Shown here: positions 44,774 to 53,954 of the stretch, piece by piece
Layout of the letters: the number at the start of each line of letters is the position of its first letter
Position numbering within the stretch: position 1 is the first letter of the stretch
Assembly: GCF_000717995.1 (NCBI RefSeq)
Contig: NZ_JODM01000033.1
Location: forward strand, 1-64,000
Source of the DNA: Streptomyces violaceorubidus
Lineage (GTDB): Bacteria; Actinomycetota; Actinomycetes; Streptomycetales; Streptomycetaceae
DNA: 64,000 nt
Direction: 5' to 3'
Translations under genes and position numbers: made by a program
Notes under the pieces: model-generated
Databases searched by the model: none
What the model saw: only the letters and a program-made list of their open reading frames with translations
What the model was told of the DNA's origin: nothing

Positions 44774-47248
44774 CTACCGCTGCCTGATCCGCAGGAACGT
44801 CACCGAGTTCGCCGGGAAGCTGTACGTGAACCGGCTCGCCGCCCCCGAGAACGTCGACGCCACCGGGGTCACCGGGGCGTCCGTCTCGGTGTTGACCGCG
44901 TCCTGGTCGGCGGCCAGCGTGGTGACGCGGGCCCTGGGCGCGACCTTGGCGCCGCCGAGGTCGACGGCGGTGCGGGCCGCGGCGTCCTGGGCGTTGACGA
45001 CCTTGACGATCAGCTCGCCGGTGCGCTCGTCGCGCGTGACGGTCTGGCGGAAGGGCTCGGCCGGCTTGTCGTCGGTGAAGCTGCCCCACCTCTCGCCGTC
45101 GAGGGAGAGGGTGACCTGGCGGCCCCTGACCTTGACGTCGATGTCGTAGGCGCGGCCCGTCTCGATCGACCCGGCCTTGGACAGCAGCGTCGACTTGCCG
45201 CCGTCGGCGGACTGCTCCACCGCGGACCGGGTGTTGTTCCAGCCGCCCAGGTTCCACCAGTAGTAGGTGCCGGTGTCCTTGACGCCGAAGGCGACCAGGA
45301 AGCCCTCCTTGCCGGACTTCTTCGTGGCCCTCACGTGCAGGTCGTAGTCGTGCCAGGCCGGGTCGCCCGCCGTGACCATCGTGTTCTCGGCGGCCGGGTC
45401 CGTCTGGACTTACTGGCCGTCCTGGACGGTCCAGCTGCCGCCGCCCGAGTGGGTCCACCGCGAGGCGTCACCGGAGAAGTCGTCGGACAGGAGCGTCTTC
45501 CCGTCGGCCGAGGTCACCCTCACGTCGTCGTAGGCCGCACTGGTCGCCCAGGTCGACAGGCCGACGGCGCCGGTGACGGGGCCGCTGACGGCGGGGGTGC
45601 CGCTGGCCTTCGAGGGGACGACGCGGTCGCCGGTGTTGTTCATGAACAGCTTCTGGACCTCGTAGTTGGCCGAGTTCCAGGACGCGTGGTTGTTGAACCA
45701 GACCAGGTCCGGCCTCCACTGCACGGAGTCCTCGTTGGCGAGCAGCGGGGCGTAGGAGGCGAGCTTGACCACGTCGGCGTTGCGCTCCAGGCCGGTCATG
45801 AAGGCGGCCTCGGCGAGGGCGTTCTTCCAGGCGTTGCCCTGGGAGGCGTACTCGCCGAGGAAGACCTCGGGGCCGTTCCTGTCGTAGGAGTCGTAGCGGT
45901 CGTTGTTCTGGAGGAACCACTGCGGGCCGTTGTAGTAGTGCTCGTCGACCATCGCGACGCCGGCGTCCCGGTTGAGCTGCCAGGCGGTGTCGAAGGTGGC
46001 GCCGGAGTCGTCGGGGCCGGAGTTGGAGACGACGGTGATGTCCGGGTACTCCGCCTCGACGGCGGCGCGGAACCGCTCGAACCGGGCGAAGAACTCCTTC
46101 GGCAGGTTCTCCTCGTTGCCGACCTCCAGGTGGGTGAGGTGGAAGGGCTCGGGGTGGCCCATCTCGGCGCGCTTGGCGCCCCACTCGCTGGTGCGGGGGC
46201 CGTTGGCGAACTCGATGAGGTCCAGGGTGTCCTGGACGTGCCGCTTCAGCAGGGCGTCGTCGTCGACGGCCCGGTTCTGGCCACAGCCGGTGACCAGGGC
46301 GGGGACGACGGGCAGCGGCATGGCGCCGATGTCCTCGGCGAAGCGGAAGTACTCGTAGTAGCCGAGGCCGTAGCTCTGGTTGTAACCCCAGAAGTTGGCG
46401 TTGGTGGCGCGCTCCTCGACGGGGCCGACGGTGTCCTTCCACTGGTAGGACCGCTTGCGCTGCCAGCCGGAGTCCGCGCTGTAGTCCGCCATGGAGCCGG
46501 TGTTGACCAGGCAGCCGCCGGGGAAGCGCAGGAAGCCGGGGCGGAGGGCCTCGATCTTCTCCGCGAGGTCCTTGCGCAGGCCGTTCGGCTGGTGCCTGTA
46601 GGTGTCGCGGGGGAACAGGGACACCATGTCGAGGGCGGCGGGGGCGGTGGTGGTGACGGCGAGGCGGCCGCGGTTGCTGGTGCGGGTCGCGGTGAAGGTG
46701 GCGGTGTACTTGCGCCACTTCCCCTTCGCCGCCACCTCGCGCACCTTCGCGAGGGTGCCCGCGGCGTCCCGGAGGGCGACGGTGAGGGTGGTGCCGCTCT
46801 CCGCGCGGGACCAGACGGAGAAGTCGTACTTGCGGCCCTCCTCGACCCGGATGCCGGTGTTGTAGCCCGCGTTGGTGACGGTGGAACCGGCGGCCACGGA
46901 GAGGTAGGTGCGGTTGCGCTCGTTGAGCCGGCCCCCGTCGTTCACCGCCTCGGCCGCGCCCTCGGCGGCCCAGGCGGTGAGCGGGGTGTACGAGGCGTTG
47001 TCGTCGGTGGAGTACTCGAAGGACCGGTTCTGCACGAGTTCGGCGTACAGGCCGCCGTCGGCGGCGCGGTTGATGTCCTCGTAGAAGACGCCGTACATCG
47101 TGTCGTCGATCGCGGGGCCCTGGGCGGACGGGTCGACGGTGATCGTGTAGTCGGCGACGGCTTCGGCGTGTGCCGGGGACGGCAGCAGGGCCGAGGCCGT
47201 CAGGAGGGCGGTGGTGCTGAGACCGAGTCTCCAGCGGGTGCGTGACAT
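44774..47248 (-). pseudogene. GH51-type alpha-L-arabinofuranosidase with in-frame TAA
   Basis: This would be a secreted enzyme of about 824 residues removing arabinose from arabinan or arabinoxylan. After a signal peptide (STTALLTASALLPSPAHAEA) come a carbohydrate-binding-like region and the GH51 barrel with acid/base Glu in THLEVGNEENLPKEFF and nucleophile Glu in EVFLGEYASQG. At 45410-45412 a TAA interrupts WTVQDGQ-stop-VQTDPAAENT; a TAC Tyr is the likely ancestor. The frame then continues with a laminin/LamG-like module (DYDLHVRATKKSGKEGFLVA) and the terminal beta-domain to 44774. The barrel is intact upstream of the stop, so a shortened 612-residue product could still be made. Confidence 0.82.
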
Positions 47249-47386
47249 GGATACTCCGCGGCTCTCACTAGGCGTTCGAGATATCGGACATTGGTCAGCA
47301 CTTCGAACGGCAAGATAGGGAGGGGGTGGCAGCGCGTCAATGGGTCGCGCGGCGACGAGAGGGCCGGAGCGGGAAAGCGAGTGGAA

Positions 47387-47839
47387 ATGGGCGAGTTGTG
47401 GCCGGTGCCCGATGTCCTGGCGTACCTCGCGGGGCGCTGGCGCACCGAACGCTCGGTGCGGGATCTGGCGAGCGGCCTCGACGGCTGGTTCGAGGGGGTC
47501 ACGTCCTTCGACGCACTCGACGGCGGCGGGCTGCTCGGCCACGAGTCGGGCGCCTTCACCTGGCAGGGCGTGACCCGTCCCGCCGAGCGCACCCTGCGCT
47601 ACGAGCCGGGCGGTGCGCCGGGCCGCGCCGACGTGCGCTTCGCGGACGGCCGCCCCTTCCACGGGCTGGACCTGAGCTCGGGCCGCCATGCGGCCGACCA
47701 CCCGTGCGCCGCCGACCTCTACCGGGGCGAGTTCACCGTCCGGGATCCGGACCGCTGGCGGACCGTGTGGCGGGTGGGCGGCCCGGCCAAGGACCTGCTG
47801 CTCACAACGGATTACCTTCGCGAAACGCCGGGTGCGTAG
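47387..47839 (+). CDS. DUF6314-family protein
   Basis: The 150-residue protein matches the DUF6314 family by its opening LAYLAGRWRTERSVRDLASG and the repeating pattern of short beta strands (HESGAFTWQGVTRPAERTLR, ADLYRGEFTVRDPDRWRTVW). It looks like a small lipocalin-like barrel, but the function is unknown. The start was placed at MGELWPVPDVL; the upstream in-frame sequence is not conserved-looking. Its last 38 bases overlap the convergent phosphatase-like gene. Confidence 0.75.
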   Translation: MGELWPVPDVLAYLAGRWRTERSVRDLASGLDGWFEGVTSFDALDGGGLLGHESGAFTWQGVTRPAERTLRYEPGGAPGRADVRFADGRPFHGLDLSSGRHAADHPCAADLYRGEFTVRDPDRWRTVWRVGGPAKDLLLTTDYLRETPGA

Positions 47840-48422
47840 GGCCCTGTTCCGGTGCGCCTTCGAGGCGGAGGCTCCAGCGGCCCGCGCGGCCCGTCACGGT
47901 GGTCGCCGACAGCGGGCGGACGTCCAGGTTCCAGTACGTTCCGGGCGGCGCCTTCAGCGCGTAGACGAGCGCGGCCCGGATCACGGAGGGCTCGGCCACG
48001 GCGACGATCCGGTCGCCGTCCTCGCCGGGACGGGTGTCGAGCCAGCCGCCGACCCGGGTGATGAAGCCCAGCAGCGACTCCCCGCCGTGCGGCGCCGACC
48101 GGGGATCGGCGAGCCAGGCGTCCACGGCAGCCGGTTCGCGGGCCATGGCCTCACCCAGCGTCAGGCCGCGCCACCGGCCCATGTCGCAGTCCCGCAGGGC
48201 GAGTTGGACCAGCGGCGCGCAGCCGATGGCATCGCCGGTGGCACGGCAGCGGGGTGTGGGCGAGCAGTAGCGCAGCTCGGCCGCGGCCAGCGGCAGCAGG
48301 CCGCCCGCGACGCGCAGCACCTCGTCCCAGCCGGCCCGGTCCAGCGGACGGTCGTCGTCGAAGCGCTCCGCCAGCAGCGGTGAGCTGCGCGCAGCCGCGA
48401 CGAACGTGACCCGAAGCGCCAT
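47802..48422 (-). CDS. Histidine-phosphatase-fold protein without RHG motif
   Basis: The 206-residue protein follows the phosphoglycerate-mutase/phosphatase layout (LRYCSPTPRCRATGDAIG, CDMGRWRGLTLGEAMA, APHGGESLLGFITRVGGWLD, IVAVAEPSVIRAALVYAL). The catalytic N-terminal RHG is replaced by VAAARSS, and the second His position is also changed (VAEPS in place of VSHG). It is probably inactive as a phosphatase and may be a binding protein. Members like this are common in Streptomyces. It overlaps DUF6314 convergently. Confidence 0.75.
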   Translation of the reverse strand: MALRVTFVAAARSSPLLAERFDDDRPLDRAGWDEVLRVAGGLLPLAAAELRYCSPTPRCRATGDAIGCAPLVQLALRDCDMGRWRGLTLGEAMAREPAAVDAWLADPRSAPHGGESLLGFITRVGGWLDTRPGEDGDRIVAVAEPSVIRAALVYALKAPPGTYWNLDVRPLSATTVTGRAGRWSLRLEGAPEQGPTHPAFREGNPL

Positions 48423-48495
48423 GCGGTGATGGTGGAGCGCGGCGGGGTCCAGGTCAAGGGGTGTTACCTGTGGTTCACGCAGGGTTTGCCGCGGC

Positions 48496-48936
48496 TCACC
48501 GGTCGAAGGCGAACACCATCCACTGCTCCGGCCGGTCCAGCGCGGTGAACCCGAGCTTCTCGTAGACCCCGTGCGCGTCGTGCGTGGCCAGCAGGATGCG
48601 GCGCAGTCCGTGGGGCGCCAGGTGCTCGCGCACGGCCGCGACGAGCGCCGTGCCGAGGCCCTTGGCCCGCGCCGACGGGTCGACGTACACGTCGCAGAGC
48701 CACGCGAAGGTGGCCAGGTCGGTGATCACGCGCGCGTAGGCGACCTGTTCGCCCGAGACCGCGTCGTAGACCCCGAAGTTGAGCGAGCCCTCGATGGCCC
48801 GGTCCTGCTTCTCGCGGGTCCGTCCCAGGGCCCAGTACGCGTCGGTGGACAGCCACTGGTGCACGCGCCCGGCGTCGACGCGGTGCGGGTCGGTGGAGAT
48901 CTCGTAGCCCTCGGGGAGCCTCGGCGTGTAGGTCAT
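48496..48936 (-). CDS. GNAT N-acetyltransferase
   Basis: This 146-residue single-domain acetyltransferase has LCDVYVDPSARAKGLGTALV as motif A (about residues 80-100) and DAHGVYEKLGFTAL as motif B. The opening EISTDPHRVDAGRVHQWLST with a Trp-Leu-Ser-Ser/Thr pattern fits the PanZ/YjgM-like sub-branch whose substrates are mostly unknown. It stands alone between the phosphatase-fold gene and the MocR gene. Confidence 0.85.
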   Translation of the reverse strand: MTYTPRLPEGYEISTDPHRVDAGRVHQWLSTDAYWALGRTREKQDRAIEGSLNFGVYDAVSGEQVAYARVITDLATFAWLCDVYVDPSARAKGLGTALVAAVREHLAPHGLRRILLATHDAHGVYEKLGFTALDRPEQWMVFAFDR

Positions 48937-48991
48937 GCCCCGGATGCTCGCAGGGCCGGTGAGAGCGCGTCGACCGGATATCGGGCGCGCG

Positions 48992-50431
48992 TCAGCCGCC
49001 CCATGCCCGCGGGCAGGCGGTGCTCAGGCGCCGCACCCCTTCCTCGATCTCCCCGACGTTCGCCACCGCCGCGAAGCTCAACCGGAAGTGCGCGGCCGGG
49101 GGTTCGGCGCTGAAGTAGGGGCGGCCCGGGGTGATCGCGACGCCCGCGCGCAGGGCGGCCGTGGTCAGGGCGGTCTCGTCGGCGCCCTCCGGCAGGCGCG
49201 GCCACAGGTGGTAGCCGCCGGAGGGGATGTGGGCCGGACAGATCGCCGGGAGCCGGCGGCGCAGGGCGGACGTCATGGCGTCCCGGCGAGCCTTCAACTC
49301 GGCCGAAACGGCCCGCAGATGGCGCGGCCAGGCGGGTGACCCGACGAGTTCCAGGGCCGCCTCCTGAAGGGGCCGGGGCACGAAGAAGGTGTCGACGATC
49401 TGGATGGCGCGCAGGCGGTCGAGGACCGGCCCGTGCGCGGCCAGGGCGCTCACCCGGAAGCTGGGCGAGGTCGCCTTGGTCAGCGAGCAGACGTGGACGA
49501 CGACGCCGTCCGGGTCGTCGGCGGCGAGTGGGGCGGGCAGCGGGCCCGCGTCCTCGTGCACGAGCCGGCGCACGAAGTCGTCCTCCACGACGAAGGCACC
49601 GGCCGCCCGCGCGATGCGCAGCACCTCCCCGCGCCGTTCGGGGGCGAGCACGGCGCCGGTCGGGTTCTGGAACAGGGGCTGGCAGACGAAGACCCGGGCG
49701 CCGGTGGCGCGGAAGGCGTCGGCGAGCAGGGCGGGCCGAACGCCGTCGGTGTCCACGGGGACGGGCACGGGGCGCAGTCCGGCCGCCCGCGCGATGGCCA
49801 GCATGCCGGGGTAGGTCGGGGACTCGACGAGGACGGGGCTGCCGGGCGGGGCGAGCGCGCGCAGGGCGGTGGCCAGCGCGGACTGGCCGCCGGCGGTGAT
49901 CAGCACCTCCGCCGCCGTGATGGCCCCGCCGATGCCGCGCGCGAACCACTCCCGCAGTTCCGGCAGTCCTTCCATCGGCGGCCGCCCCCAGGCGCCCGGC
50001 CGCCGCCCGGCCCGTGCCAGGGCCGCCGCCATCGCCCGCTCCGGCTGCAAGGACGGGTGCAGGTAGCCGCCGTTGAACTCCACGACACCCGGTGGCGGGG
50101 CGGCCAGCGAGACCAGCACCCCGGAGGCGTCCACCGAGCGCGGTACGAGGTCGGCGGCGACGTCGGCGCTGAGCGCGACCTCCTGCCAGGAGGTGTCCCC
50201 GGTCGGTGCCGCCGAGGGGCGCGGCCGGGCACGGAAGGCTCCGGCGCCGGGCCGGGTGACGACCAGCCCCTCGGCGGCCAGCTGGGCCAGGGCGCGGGAG
50301 ACGGTCACTGGGCTCACCCGGAACCGGTCGACGAGGGCGCGGCTGGACGGGAGCTTTCCTCCCGGCGAGTAGCGGTCTAGCTCCCGCCGCAAAACAGTCA
50401 CCAGTTCAGCGACGCTGCTACGCTCTTGCAT
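48992..50431 (-). CDS. MocR-family GntR/aminotransferase regulator
   Basis: The 479-residue protein joins an N-terminal GntR winged helix (LPSSRALVDRFRVSPVTVSR, residues about 25-70) to a fold-type I aminotransferase domain. The PLP lysine lies in VCSLTKATSPSFRVSALA near residue 310, with ITAGGQSALATALRAL and CQPLFQNPTGAVLAPERR as cofactor-site segments. MocR proteins sense PLP or amine ligands and regulate adjacent genes; here that is the divergent EamA exporter. The two start codons overlap by two bases, so the regulator must bind within the coding starts. Confidence 0.92.
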   Translation of the reverse strand: MQERSSVAELVTVLRRELDRYSPGGKLPSSRALVDRFRVSPVTVSRALAQLAAEGLVVTRPGAGAFRARPRPSAAPTGDTSWQEVALSADVAADLVPRSVDASGVLVSLAAPPPGVVEFNGGYLHPSLQPERAMAAALARAGRRPGAWGRPPMEGLPELREWFARGIGGAITAAEVLITAGGQSALATALRALAPPGSPVLVESPTYPGMLAIARAAGLRPVPVPVDTDGVRPALLADAFRATGARVFVCQPLFQNPTGAVLAPERRGEVLRIARAAGAFVVEDDFVRRLVHEDAGPLPAPLAADDPDGVVVHVCSLTKATSPSFRVSALAAHGPVLDRLRAIQIVDTFFVPRPLQEAALELVGSPAWPRHLRAVSAELKARRDAMTSALRRRLPAICPAHIPSGGYHLWPRLPEGADETALTTAALRAGVAITPGRPYFSAEPPAAHFRLSFAAVANVGEIEEGVRRLSTACPRAWGG

Positions 50432-50447
50432 GAGAGCACAGAGTAGC
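50417..50447. promoter_or_regulatory. Divergent control region over the mocR and eamA starts
   Basis: GCTACGCTCT (50417-50426) and AGAGTAGC (50440-50447) form an imperfect inverted repeat enclosing CTCT-TGCATG-AGAG. The two ATG codons sit at its centre. TACGCT toward eamA and TACTCT toward mocR are -10-like hexamers at distances expected for leaderless transcripts. Confidence 0.5.
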
Positions 50448-51356
50448 GCTACCGCACCTTCCCGGATAGCAGTCGGCGCCACGAGCACGGATCCCGGCGG
50501 CAGGTCCTCCGGCACCGTCCAGGCCGCCCTCGGTGTCGTCGCCTTCTCCCTCACCTTTCCCGCCACCGCCTGGGGGCTGGAGGGCTTCGGCCCCTGGTCC
50601 CTGATCGCCGTGCGCAGCATCCTGGCCGCCGCGGTCGCCGGTGCCTGCCTGGTGGCCGTGGGCTCGGCGCCGCCCGAGCGGCGGCACTGGTTCGGCCTCG
50701 GGGTGGTCGGCGCCGGGGTGGTGCTGGGCTTCCCGCTGCTGACCACGCTCGCCCTGCAGACGTCGACCACCGCGCACGCCGCCGTCGTGGTGGGTCTGCT
50801 CCCGCTGACCACCGCGCTGCTGTCCGCCCTGCGCGTCGGCACCCGCCCCTCGCGCACCTTCTGGATCGCGGCCCTGGCGGGTGCGGCGGCCGTGATCGCC
50901 TTCACGGTGCAGCAGAGCGGTGGCGCGCTGACCTCGGCCGACGCCTATCTCTTCGGGGCGCTGCTGGTGTGCGCGGCCGGTTACACGGAGGGCGGCCGGC
51001 TGGCCCGGGAGATGCCGGGGTGGCGGGTGATCGGCTGGGCGCTGGTGCTGTGCCTGCCGCTGACGGTGCCGATGGCGGCGGTGGCGCTGTCGTCCGAGCC
51101 GGTGCACCTGTCGGCGCACAGCGTGTCCGGGCTGCTGTGGGTGGCGCTCGGTTCGCAGTTCCTCGGTCTGGTCGTCTGGTACCGGGGCATGGCGGCGATC
51201 GGCATCCCGAAGGCCAGCCAGTTGCAGCTGGCCCAGCCGCTGCTCACACTGGTGTGGTCGGTACTTCTCCTGGGCGAGCACCTGCCGGTGGCCGCTCCGC
51301 TGACGGCCGCGGCCGTACTGGTGTGCATCGCGGTCACCCAGCGGGCCAGGGGCTAG
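50430..51356 (+). CDS. EamA/DMT-family metabolite exporter
   Basis: This 308-residue transporter has ten predicted membrane segments in two EamA repeats (LGVVAFSLTFPATAWGLEGF; SVSGLLWVALGSQFLGLVVW). AIGIPKASQLQLAQPLLTLV and the final membrane segment are typical. DMT exporters send out amino acids, vitamins or related solutes. The control by a PLP-type MocR regulator suggests an amine or amino-acid substrate, which is inference only. A later internal start would remove the overlap with mocR but would need a GTG or ATG that lies inside a conserved segment. Confidence 0.88.
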   Translation: MRAQSSATAPSRIAVGATSTDPGGRSSGTVQAALGVVAFSLTFPATAWGLEGFGPWSLIAVRSILAAAVAGACLVAVGSAPPERRHWFGLGVVGAGVVLGFPLLTTLALQTSTTAHAAVVVGLLPLTTALLSALRVGTRPSRTFWIAALAGAAAVIAFTVQQSGGALTSADAYLFGALLVCAAGYTEGGRLAREMPGWRVIGWALVLCLPLTVPMAAVALSSEPVHLSAHSVSGLLWVALGSQFLGLVVWYRGMAAIGIPKASQLQLAQPLLTLVWSVLLLGEHLPVAAPLTAAAVLVCIAVTQRARG

Positions 51357-51415
51357 ACCCGGTTCCATCCGAACATCCTGCCCTCGGGCGGCACATGGGT
51401 GAGGAGGCCTCACGG

Positions 51416-51610
51416 ATGCACGCAACCAAGGGCGACCAGCTGGTCCAGCACGGCCGGGTGGTCGGTGAGCACGACAAGGTCGCGGAGATCGTCGAAGTCA
51501 TGGGCGACCGGGGCACTCCCCCGTACCGGGTCCGGTTCGAGGACGGGCGCGAGGCCGTGTGCTCGCCCGGCCCCGACTCGGAGATCCGGCACAGGGAGAC
51601 CCAGCTGTAG
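51416..51610 (+). CDS. DUF1918-domain protein
   Basis: The 64-residue protein is one complete DUF1918 domain: MHATKGDQLVQHGRVVGEHD, EIVEVMGDRGTPPYRVRFED, and the end EAVCSPGPDSEIRH. It probably forms a small SH3-like barrel; the function is unknown. The ATG at 51416 was chosen because GGAGG lies 10 bases earlier and homologues start with the MxATxGD pattern; an ATG seven codons upstream is possible. Confidence 0.85.
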   Translation: MHATKGDQLVQHGRVVGEHDKVAEIVEVMGDRGTPPYRVRFEDGREAVCSPGPDSEIRHRETQL

Positions 51611-51640
51611 CGCCTCGGCCGTACACCGCGCGGGAGCTGT

Positions 51641-52906
51641 TCAGCGCGGGGCGGTGGCCGGCTGCGTGTAGTGGTCGGCGGCCACCCGCGCCATCGCGCC
51701 GCCGCGGTCCTCGGCCACGTCCTTAGCGGAGAAGTAGACGTGTCCGCGGACCTCCGGGTAGCGGGCGGCCAGCGTCAGGTGCCGGGAGAGTTCGGCCGGG
51801 TCCTGCCAGGCGGCGGGCTGGGCCGGGTCCCCGGACTTGTACAGCGCCTCGCCCACGTACAGCTGGGTGCGGCTGCCCCGCGCGGCCTCGGCCCACCAGG
51901 GCAGCAGCTTCGCGTAGTCGGCGCCGTCCTGGCCGATGTTCCAGTACAGCTGCGGCACGACGTAGTCGATCCAGCCCTCGCGCACCCACTTGCGGGTGTC
52001 CGCGTACAGGTCGTCGTAGGTCTGCACGCCGGCCCGGGTGTCGGAGCCGCGCTCGTCGGTGGCGGCGTTGCGCCAGACGCCGAAGGGGCTGACGCCGAAG
52101 CGGGCGGCCGGGCGGACCTCCTTGACGCGTTGCGCGGTCTCCCGCACCAGCCGGTCGATGTTGTCCCGGCGCCAGTCGGCCTTCGTGGCGAAGCCGGTGC
52201 CGAACGTGCCGAAGGTCCCACCGTCGTCGAAGCTCTGGCCCGCCACCGGATAGGGGTAGAAGTAGTCGTCGAAGTGGACCCCGTCCACCGCGTACTTCGC
52301 CACCGCGTCCATGATGGCGTCCTGCACGAAGGCCCGGACCTCGGGCAGTCCGGGGTTGTAGTAGAGCTGCCCGCCGTAGGGCACCACCCACCCGGGGTTC
52401 TTGCGCGCCGGGTGGGAGGAGACGAGGTGGGCCGGGTCGTCGTGGGTGGCGACGCGGTACGGGTTGAACCAGGCGTGCAGGTGCAGGCCGCGGGCGTGGG
52501 CCTCCTCGACGGCGGTGCCCAGCGGGTCCCAGCCCGGGTCGCGGCCCTGGCTGCCGGAGAGGTACTGCGACCACGGCTCGTGTGCCGAGGGCCACAGCGC
52601 GTCGGCCGTCGGCCGCACCTGGAGGATCACCGTGTTGAGGCCGTGCCGGACCGCGTTGTCGAGGTGTCCGATCAGCTCCGCGCGCTGCTCGGCGGCGCGC
52701 AGCCCCGCGCGGGTGGGCCAGTCGCGGTTGGCCACGGTGGCCAGCCACATCCCCCGCATCCCGGCGGCGGCGCTGCGCGAGGGCGCCGGCGCCGGCTCGG
52801 CGAGGTCCCGGGCGGCGGGCGCCGCCGACGCCCCCGATGCCCCGGATGCCGCCGTGAACGCCGACAACGCCGCCACCGTGAAGGCACGGCGCGAGACACC
52901 GCCCAT
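51641..52906 (-). CDS. Secreted glycosyl-hydrolase-like 10 family protein
   Basis: The 421-residue exported protein belongs to the GHL10/DUF187 group (YddW-like). A twin-arginine-like signal (SRRAFTVAALSAFTAASG) is followed by the barrel: MRGMWLATVANRDWPTRAG, NTVILQVRPTADALWPSAHE, GLHLHAWFNPYRVATH, VDGVHFDDYFYPYPV and IDYVVPQLYWNIGQDGADY. Related proteins cut peptidoglycan-like or alpha-glucan substrates; YddW-type enzymes act on denuded cell-wall glycan. The catalytic acid likely lies in HFDDYFYPYP. It converges on DUF1918 and is transcribed alone. Confidence 0.88.
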   Translation of the reverse strand: MGGVSRRAFTVAALSAFTAASGASGASAAPAARDLAEPAPAPSRSAAAGMRGMWLATVANRDWPTRAGLRAAEQRAELIGHLDNAVRHGLNTVILQVRPTADALWPSAHEPWSQYLSGSQGRDPGWDPLGTAVEEAHARGLHLHAWFNPYRVATHDDPAHLVSSHPARKNPGWVVPYGGQLYYNPGLPEVRAFVQDAIMDAVAKYAVDGVHFDDYFYPYPVAGQSFDDGGTFGTFGTGFATKADWRRDNIDRLVRETAQRVKEVRPAARFGVSPFGVWRNAATDERGSDTRAGVQTYDDLYADTRKWVREGWIDYVVPQLYWNIGQDGADYAKLLPWWAEAARGSRTQLYVGEALYKSGDPAQPAAWQDPAELSRHLTLAARYPEVRGHVYFSAKDVAEDRGGAMARVAADHYTQPATAPR

Positions 52907-53081
52907 GTCAAGACCTCCTGAACGCTGTGGATCCGTACGGTCACGGATCGTGTACGGGCCTCAGCATGCCCGACCCGGGAGACGGATCCGTGACCATTCG
53001 GAGGTAACGTGCTCGATCGGAGCAGGCACCGGGGACCCCGGCGTGCCTGCTGCCAGCCGTGAAGTCAGCGAAAGGGACGAT

Positions 53082-53954
53082 GTGACCGGCATCTCGGGAG
53101 ATATCGCACGCGTCGGCGTGGTGGGCTGCGGTCAGATGGGAGCGGGCATCGCCGAGGTGTGCGCCCGCTCGGGTCTGGAGGTGAGGGTCGCCGAGACCAC
53201 CGGTGAGGCCCTGGAGATCGGTCGCACCCGGCTGTACAACTCGCTGACCAAGGCGGCCGAGCGCGGCAAGATCACCGAGGAGGAGCGGGACGCGACGCAG
53301 GCGCGCCTCAGCTTCACCACCGACCTCGGCGAGTTCGCCGACCGTGATCTGGTGATCGAGGCCGTCGTCGAGAACGAGCAGGTCAAGACCGAGATCTTCC
53401 AGGTGCTCGATCAGGTCGTGACCCGGCCGGACGCGATCCTGGCCTCGAACACCTCCTCGATCCCGCTGGTGAAGCTGGCGGTCGCCACCTCGCGGCCCGA
53501 CCACGTCATCGGCATCCACTTCTTCAACCCGGCCCCGGTGCAGCAGCTGGTCGAGCTGATCCCGGCGCTCACCACCTCGGAGGGCACCCTCAGCCGGGCC
53601 CAGCTGTTCACCGAGAAGGTGCTCGGCAAGCACGCGATCCGTGCCCAGGACCGCTCCGGCTTCGTGGTCAACGCGCTGCTGATCCCCTACCTGCTCTCCG
53701 CGATCCGGATGTTCGAGTCGGGCATCGCCAGCCGCGAGGACATCGACAACGGCATGGAGATGGGCTGCGCCCACCCCATGGGTCCGCTGAAGCTGGCCGA
53801 CCTGATCGGCCTGGACACGGTCGCCTCGGTGGCGTACTCGATGTACGAGGAGTACAAGGAGCCGCTGTACGCCGCTCCCCCGCTGCTCCAGCGCATGGTC
53901 GACGCGGGCCGCCTCGGCCGCAAGAGCGGCTCGGGCTTCTACGCCTACGGCTGA
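53082..53954 (+). CDS. 3-hydroxybutyryl-CoA dehydrogenase
   Basis: This 290-residue NAD(P)-dependent enzyme oxidises or reduces short 3-hydroxyacyl-CoA. The Rossmann domain has VGVVGCGQMGAGIAEVCARS (GxGxxG at residues 13-18); the catalytic His is in VIGIHFFNPAPVQQLVELI near residue 146; SGFVVNALLIPYLLSA and EMGCAHPMGPLKLADLIGLD complete the C-terminal domain. The length is that of the single-function form. The GTG start has AAGGGACG six bases upstream. It may take part in butyryl-CoA formation (extender units) or fatty-acid use. Its end overlaps the convergent Nudix gene by ten bases. Confidence 0.94.
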   Translation: MTGISGDIARVGVVGCGQMGAGIAEVCARSGLEVRVAETTGEALEIGRTRLYNSLTKAAERGKITEEERDATQARLSFTTDLGEFADRDLVIEAVVENEQVKTEIFQVLDQVVTRPDAILASNTSSIPLVKLAVATSRPDHVIGIHFFNPAPVQQLVELIPALTTSEGTLSRAQLFTEKVLGKHAIRAQDRSGFVVNALLIPYLLSAIRMFESGIASREDIDNGMEMGCAHPMGPLKLADLIGLDTVASVAYSMYEEYKEPLYAAPPLLQRMVDAGRLGRKSGSGFYAYG

